Translations under genes and position numbers: made by a program | Part shown: piece after piece, positions 31,898 through 37,547 of the stretch | Numbering within the stretch: position 1 is the stretch's first letter | How the letters are laid out: every line of letters begins with the position of its first letter | NCBI GenBank assembly: GCA_024641085.1 | Contig: JAHEDT010000008.1 | Coordinates: 1 to 37,547, forward strand | Length of the DNA stretch: 37,547 bases | Direction: 5' to 3' | From: Geobacteraceae bacterium | GTDB taxonomy: Bacteria; Desulfobacterota; Desulfuromonadia; Desulfuromonadales; BM103 | The notes under the pieces: model-generated | Database searches by the model: none | The model's input: the letters and a program-made list of their open reading frames with translations, nothing else | Told to the model about the DNA's origin: nothing

Positions 31898-32836
31898 ATG
31901 TTGAGCCTGTTCAGGTCTATTTTTAAAGGCAACGAGACCAGCGGACGCTACCCGAAGAGGCTGGTGGACGAGGCCATTGAGCGGGCGGTAGACAGCACCG
32001 ACCCGTGGCTGCGGGGACTCTCCGGCTACCGCAGGGAGCTGCGTCCCGCCGTCCTGACGGCCATCGACCACGTGGTGACCCTGGTCGATGGCCTGGCCCC
32101 AGTGCGGCCAGCGACCCGCGACGGCTACGCCCACGACCCCTTGCTGCAGGCGATGTTCCTCTCCTCCGGACAGATGATGCAGCTGCTGCATGAACTGCTG
32201 CAGGCGCATGCGGTGGTGGGTGGTGCAGCCTGCGCGTTGCTGATGATGGACCTGGAGCAGCGCGGCATCTTCGGCGCCGACCTGCACGGCGACACCCTGG
32301 TCCGCGACGTCCCCCAGGTGACCGTGAGTTTTGCCAACCACCGCCTGCTCGACCCCTGTAAAACCGAGAGCAAGACGCGACGTCTGCTCAAGCGAAGGGC
32401 TTTCGACCACCTGCTGAGCCTGGCCCTGCACAGGATGGCGACCACCAAGAAGATCCGCAAGGACCTCGACAACCGGCACGCACTGCTCCAGGCCAAGCTC
32501 GATATTCTGCGGAGCGGCAACTGGGGCTTCGACCCCGGCACGCCCCAGCCCCCGGACATGCTCGCCGATCTGGAAAAACAGCTGGCCGACAACGAGGCGC
32601 AGCTGCAGCGGGTCGGCACCGACGACCGCTCACTGGAGGTCGCCATGCAGTTGCTGATCGATGTGCTCGGCCGGCCGCAGCAACATCTGTGGGCGGATCA
32701 TAAACTTCTGGCGGTCGATCGCATGGGGATCAAGCACGCCACCGCGGGCGACGCGGCCCCCGAACTGCAGTTGGAAGAGCTGCACGACACCGAGGGGCAC
32801 AGCGTTGTGGTGACCCTGGTTACGATTGAGCCCTGA
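31898..32836 (+). CDS. Conserved-looking protein of unknown function
   Basis: 312 residues, no signal peptide or membrane span. I do not recognise it. The first 100 residues contain alternating helices with arginines and a DPLLQAMFLSSGQMMQLLHEL stretch; the middle is DLEQRGIFGADLHGDTLVRDVPQ. A probable coiled-coil segment follows (about 185-255, KKIRKDLDNRHALLQAKLDIL and LEKQLADNEAQLQRV), and the end is beta-rich. Codon use and GC match the neighbours, so a real gene is likely. GGGGGA precedes ATG 31898. It lies 167 bases past the kinase-like gene, on the same strand. Confidence 0.7.
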   Translation: MLSLFRSIFKGNETSGRYPKRLVDEAIERAVDSTDPWLRGLSGYRRELRPAVLTAIDHVVTLVDGLAPVRPATRDGYAHDPLLQAMFLSSGQMMQLLHELLQAHAVVGGAACALLMMDLEQRGIFGADLHGDTLVRDVPQVTVSFANHRLLDPCKTESKTRRLLKRRAFDHLLSLALHRMATTKKIRKDLDNRHALLQAKLDILRSGNWGFDPGTPQPPDMLADLEKQLADNEAQLQRVGTDDRSLEVAMQLLIDVLGRPQQHLWADHKLLAVDRMGIKHATAGDAAPELQLEELHDTEGHSVVVTLVTIEP

Positions 32837-32939
32837 AACCCCCTTGATCCGCCCGGGTCACGACACTCTCGGTGCAAAAGCCAAGGGTTTGCCCTCACGC
32901 CCTGTTGTCCTCTCCCGGCATCCCGTAACCTGAACAGCA

Positions 32940-32967
32940 AAAAGCCCTCTTAACAACGAGGGCTTTT
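32940..32967. terminator. Bidirectional terminator between the unknown gene and tRNA-Ser(UGA)
   Basis: AAAAGCCCTC (32940-32949) pairs with GAGGGCTTTT (32958-32967) around an 8-base loop. The T-tail serves both the plus-strand gene and the minus-strand serS/tRNA transcript. Confidence 0.85.
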
Positions 32968-32998
32968 GTCTGTCACCGGCTGTTGCCAGTCGCTAAAT

Positions 32999-33084
32999 TG
33001 GCGGAGGAGGTAGGATTCGAACCCACGGAACTTTCGTTCAACGGTTTTCAAGACCGCCGCCTTAAGCCACTCGGCCACTCCTCC
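32999..33084 (-). tRNA. tRNA-Ser (anticodon TGA)
   Basis: 86 bases with encoded CCA and a long variable arm. The acceptor GGAGGAG pairs with CTCCTCC, discriminator G. The anticodon loop CTTGAAA gives TGA (33048-33050), reading UCA and UCG. It begins 35 bases behind the serS stop on the same strand, so synthetase and its own substrate tRNA appear to share a transcript. Confidence 0.97.
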
Positions 33085-33102
33085 GTGCTGATACTATTTA
33101 TA

Positions 33103-33117
33103 CGAACCGGAGGTTCG
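33103..33117 (-). promoter_or_regulatory. Hairpin in the serS-tRNA spacer
   Basis: CGAACC (33103-33108) pairs with GGTTCG (33112-33117) around 3 bases, in the 35-base gap between serS and tRNA-Ser(UGA). The minus strand continues TATAAATAG, not a T-run, so it is more likely a processing site or part of a tRNA promoter (TTGATG overlaps the serS stop) than a terminator. Confidence 0.45.
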
Positions 33118-33119
33118 CA

Positions 33120-34388
33120 TCAACCGATTTTTTCCAAACCGCCCATGTAGGAACGTAACACCTCCGGAATGACCACCGAGCCGTCGGCCTGCTGATAGTT
33201 CTCCAGCACCGCGACCAGGGTTCGGCCGACCGCCAGCCCCGAGCCGTTCAGGGTGTGCACGAATTCCGGCTTGCTGCCGGCTTCGCGGCGGAAGCGGATG
33301 CCGGCGCGGCGCGCCTGGAAATCGCGGAAGTTCGAGCAGGACGAGATCTCACGGTAGGCCTGCTGGGCCGGCAGCCAGACTTCGATGTCGAAGGTGCGGG
33401 CTGCGGAGAAGCCGAGGTCGGCAGTACAGAGATCGACCACCCGGTAGGGGAGCCCCAGCGCCTGCAGAATCCCCTCGGCGTCGGCGAGCAGCCGATCCAG
33501 TTCGATCTCGGAGTCTTCCGGGCGGGTGAACTTGACCAGTTCGACCTTGTTGAACTGGTGCTGGCGAATCAGGCCGCGCGTGTCGCGGCCATGGGCCCCG
33601 GCCTCCTTGCGGAAACAGGGCGTATAGGCCGTGTAGCAGACCGGCAGCATGGCGCCGTCGAGAATCTCGTCGCGGAAGATATTGGTCACCGGCACCTCGG
33701 CGGTCGGGATCAGGAAGAAGTCCGGGTCGTCGAGATGAAACAGGTCGGCTTCGAATTTCGGCAGCTGGCCGGTGCCGGTCATAGTATCGCGGTTGACCAG
33801 GAAAGGCGGCAGCACTTCGGTGTACCGGTCTCCCCGGGTGTGGGTATCGAGCATGAAATTGATCAGGGCGCGCTCGAGCCGTGCGCCGGCCCCCTTGGCG
33901 AGGGCAAAGCGGGCTCCGGCGATCTTGGTGGCCCGTTCGAAATCGATGATGTCGAGGGCTTCGCCCAAGTCCCAGTGCGCCTGCGGCGCGAAGTCGAGCC
34001 GGGGCGGGGTCCCCCAGGTGTGGATCTCGGGATTATCCGCCTCCGATTGGCCGACCGGGCAGACGGCATCGGGGAGGTTCGGCAGGGTCAGCAGCAGCCC
34101 CTTGAGGCGCTCTTCAGCCTCGCGCAGCTCCTCGTCGAGGTCCTTGATGCGCGCCGAGACATCCTTCATGCGCATGATTTCACCCTGGACCTGGCTCTTG
34201 TCCTTGGTCCGGCCGATCAGGGCCGAAACCTGGTTGCGCTCGGCCTTGAGGCTCTCCGCCTCGCTGAGCAGGACGCGCCGGCGGTCATCCAGGGCGCGGA
34301 AGGCTCCGAGGTCGACGGCCCCACCACGGGTGGCCAGGCGCCGTTCGACTTCATCCAGGTTGTCACGCAGAAATTTGAGATCGAGCAT
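33120..34388 (-). CDS. serS: Seryl-tRNA synthetase
   Basis: 422 residues. The N-terminal coiled-coil arm (about 1-110) grips the long variable arm of tRNA-Ser. The class II core has motif 2 ([21 protein letters not shown]) and motif 3 ([20 protein letters not shown]). It charges tRNA-Ser, and also tRNA-Sec, with serine; the latter is needed for the selenocysteine peroxiredoxin here. The start at 34388 (MLDLKF) follows GAAGGA; a six-residue longer start is less likely. Confidence 0.97.
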   Translation of the reverse strand: MLDLKFLRDNLDEVERRLATRGGAVDLGAFRALDDRRRVLLSEAESLKAERNQVSALIGRTKDKSQVQGEIMRMKDVSARIKDLDEELREAEERLKGLLLTLPNLPDAVCPVGQSEADNPEIHTWGTPPRLDFAPQAHWDLGEALDIIDFERATKIAGARFALAKGAGARLERALINFMLDTHTRGDRYTEVLPPFLVNRDTMTGTGQLPKFEADLFHLDDPDFFLIPTAEVPVTNIFRDEILDGAMLPVCYTAYTPCFRKEAGAHGRDTRGLIRQHQFNKVELVKFTRPEDSEIELDRLLADAEGILQALGLPYRVVDLCTADLGFSAARTFDIEVWLPAQQAYREISSCSNFRDFQARRAGIRFRREAGSKPEFVHTLNGSGLAVGRTLVAVLENYQQADGSVVIPEVLRSYMGGLEKIG

Positions 34389-34451
34389 CAGGGGTCCTTC
34401 TTCCATGCAAAGCGGTCAGGCTGGCTGTTCTAGCACTTTCGGCGGGACAGG

Positions 34452-35042
34452 TCAAGACTCCGCGTCATCGCTGCGCTGGCCGCGCACCCACCAGTCGGCA
34501 TCGTCGTCGAACCACCAGCGGGTCGAGTCGGTCTCCCAGATGGTTTCCGCCAGGGTCCTGGCCGCCTCGGTCTGCAGGCGCTTGAGGGTCGTCGGGTACC
34601 ACTCGTCGGCGTAACGGTTGCCGAGGTCCTTGTATTCCTTGAGCGCCAGGATCATCTCCAGCTGGTCGGCATCGTGGGCAATGCGCGCTTCGCGGGTCTC
34701 CCGGGCCAGGAACTCGTACTGCAGGCCGCGATAGTCGTCACCGAAGGGAAGGGTGCGGGCGAGATCCTCTACCGCCCGGCGCTCGTCGACCTTGACGTAT
34801 TTCTTGTTGACGTAGTTGAGATCACCGGTGCGCGCTTCGGGGATGTCGTGAAACAGGCACAGCAGCACCACTCGTCCGGCATCAGCCTCGGCGTCGAGCT
34901 GGGCCAGGGTGTAGCCGATCAGGCTGGTGCGGAAGATGTGCTCGGCGACCGATTCGGCGCCGGAGCCCAGAAACTGGAATCCGGTACGCGGCGTGCGCTT
35001 GAGCATGCCGGCTTCGAAGAGAAAATTGGCAATGTTCTTCAT
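34452..35042 (-). CDS. HD-domain phosphohydrolase, YfbR/HDDC2-like
   Basis: 196 residues. HD metal-site residues are visible in ESVAEHIFRTS, LFHDIPEARTGDL and AHDADQLEMI. The N-terminal LKRTPRTGFQFLG matches the HDDC2/YfbR group, which hydrolyses deoxynucleoside 5'-monophosphates. The start at 35042 follows AAAAGGG; the longer reading is rejected. The tail is rich in W and D. It is transcribed toward serS, with a 63-base gap. Confidence 0.88.
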   Translation of the reverse strand: MKNIANFLFEAGMLKRTPRTGFQFLGSGAESVAEHIFRTSLIGYTLAQLDAEADAGRVVLLCLFHDIPEARTGDLNYVNKKYVKVDERRAVEDLARTLPFGDDYRGLQYEFLARETREARIAHDADQLEMILALKEYKDLGNRYADEWYPTTLKRLQTEAARTLAETIWETDSTRWWFDDDADWWVRGQRSDDAES

Positions 35043-35232
35043 GGGAAACCCTTTTACACAGAGACCTGGAGACACAGCTCAGTTTTAACGCAAAGCCGCC
35101 GGAGACGTAAAGATTATTCGGGGCGCGGGGCGAGCGCTGAAATGGTCTGACGATCCCGAAAAGGAGGATCCACTGGTTTGTCCTGAGGGTTGCGACTTTC
35201 GCGGCCCTGGTTCCTCGTCCCCCGCGCCAACC

Positions 35233-36102
35233 CTATCCTAGCCGAATCATTGCCACCCCGCAGAGGATCAGCAGGGTCGCGATGAAGCGGATGCGGCCGC
35301 AGGACTCGCCGAGGAAGAGGACGCCGATCAGCACGCCGATCAGTAGGCTGACCTGGCGCACCGGCACGGCATAGCTCATCGGCGCCAGCTTCAGACCGTA
35401 ACGAAAACTGAGAAAGGAGGCCATGAGGACCGGCCCCGAGACCAGCACCAGGGGACGGCTGTTGCGGAACTCAGCCATGATCCGCCCATGGAAATGGGGC
35501 CGCATGACGTTCAGGGTCATGAACAGCACCATGAAGGCGACCAGCAGGAAAGTGAAGTGGAAGGGCGGGTAGATCATCACGCCGGTCTTGTCGATCACCG
35601 CGCCAATCGAGTAGATAAATCCGGCGGCCAAAGCCGCCATGACCGCCGGATCGCGCAGGTTGCGAAAGGGCCGCACCACCTCGCTCCAGGCCAGGGCCCG
35701 CAGCTGGATCGAGTAGGCGCCGAACAGGATCAGGCCGATCCCGGCCACGCCCGGAGCGGACACTTTTTCCGCGAGCAGCAGCACCCCCCAGATCGGCACC
35801 CAGAACATCGCCGTCTGCGCCAGCGGATAAATCATCGACAGGTCGCCAGTCCGGTAAGCGCGGCCGGCGAACAAATGATAGAGCATGAAGCAGACGGCAC
35901 CGACCACCGCCAGCCCGACGACGCGCAAGGAGAGCGGCGGGAAGGGCCCGGCCAGCGGCAGGGCCAGCAGCATCAGGCTGCCGGAACTGGCGAACATCCA
36001 CCAGATGAAAACGGTCTTGTCCCGGCTGCGCTTGACCAGCAGGTTCCAGAGTGCGTGCATCAAAGCGGAAAAGAGAATCAGGCTAAAGGCGAGGGTCGAC
36101 AT
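35233..36102 (-). CDS. EamA/DMT-superfamily transporter
   Basis: 289 residues with about ten membrane spans in two EamA halves. It has the typical MHALWNLLVKRSRD after the first span and PMSYAVPVRQVSLLIGVLIG with FLGE near the end. It is an inner-membrane exporter or permease of unknown substrate. It stands alone, divergent from fumC. Confidence 0.92.
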   Translation of the reverse strand: MSTLAFSLILFSALMHALWNLLVKRSRDKTVFIWWMFASSGSLMLLALPLAGPFPPLSLRVVGLAVVGAVCFMLYHLFAGRAYRTGDLSMIYPLAQTAMFWVPIWGVLLLAEKVSAPGVAGIGLILFGAYSIQLRALAWSEVVRPFRNLRDPAVMAALAAGFIYSIGAVIDKTGVMIYPPFHFTFLLVAFMVLFMTLNVMRPHFHGRIMAEFRNSRPLVLVSGPVLMASFLSFRYGLKLAPMSYAVPVRQVSLLIGVLIGVLFLGESCGRIRFIATLLILCGVAMIRLG

Positions 36103-36177
36103 GCCTGTTATATTAGTGAAGTGTAAAATTTAGCGATACTGAATTTTTTTGAAGCGTTTAAACCGCACTCCGAGGCA

Positions 36178-36205
36178 TTGACAGCCGCGCTGCTATTGGT
36201 ATGCT
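36178..36205 (+). promoter_or_regulatory. Promoter of fumC with extended -10
   Basis: TTGACA (36178-36183), a 16-base spacer and TATGCT (36200-36205), preceded by TGG to give an extended -10. Transcription would start near 36212, leaving a 100-base leader. Confidence 0.65.
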
Positions 36206-36312
36206 GATTAAATTCAAACTATTAATGATTTCATAGAGATACATTCAACGAAACGCTTTCGGCCACACCGGCCCCGACCTGCCCTCGGCAGAACCCGCAA
36301 GGAGTGAGCACC

Positions 36313-37547
<1,235 letters not shown>

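Overview
The window is GC-rich DNA, apparently from a free-living Gram-negative bacterium. The best guess is an anaerobic or facultative member of the Desulfuromonadia (Desulfobacterota, formerly Deltaproteobacteria). This is an inference from gene content: an in-frame UGA (selenocysteine) peroxiredoxin, a GlcDEF-type oxidase, TRAP transport, a cytidylate-kinase-like protein and an RND pump. No rRNA, CRISPR array, prophage or complete insertion sequence was seen.

Region 1 (1-12540, minus strand) is one long catabolic unit. In transcription order it holds a Tat-exported TRAP binding protein (dctP), an unusually long DctQ, DctM, a private tatA, a split UxaA-family lyase (small SAF subunit plus large subunit), a CoA-acylating aldehyde dehydrogenase of the MmsA family, a glcF-glcE-glcD-type 2-hydroxyacid oxidase, and an SDR dehydrogenase cut by the window edge. 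The parts fit import and oxidation of a 2-hydroxy or sugar/sulfonated acid, but the substrate cannot be read from sequence. Hairpins sit in the dctP-dctQ, dctM-tatA and glcF-glcE spacers. A TTGACA promoter and a nested palindrome lie upstream of dctP.

Region 2 (12743-18700, minus) is a tripartite RND efflux operon: adaptor lipoprotein, HAE1-type pump and outer-membrane lipoprotein channel. No regulator gene is adjacent.

Region 3 (19097-20766) holds tRNA-Ser(CGA) just behind tadA, an iron-sulfur-flavoprotein-like gene overlapping tadA, and a perfect 25-bp inverted-repeat element.

Region 4 (20851-26147, plus) is a BMP-type nucleoside/purine ABC importer translationally chained to a xanthine-phosphoribosyltransferase-like gene, so uptake and salvage are coupled. 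A strong terminator separates the binding-protein gene from the ATPase and touches the ATPase start codon.

Region 5 (26249-30504, plus) has a small DMT-type membrane protein behind a 7-bp tandem repeat, then a BaeSR-like two-component system. After it come a small exported HMA-like protein, MsrA and a selenocysteine peroxiredoxin, which together look like an oxidative-damage repair set. 11-bp direct repeats of the kind bound by OmpR/PhoB-type regulators precede this set.

Region 6 (30470-37547) contains tRNA-Ser(GCT) and tRNA-Arg(ACG), a cytidylate-kinase-like protein, an unknown protein, and serS with tRNA-Ser(UGA) directly behind it. It ends with an HD hydrolase, an EamA-type transporter and a fumarase C gene cut by the right edge.
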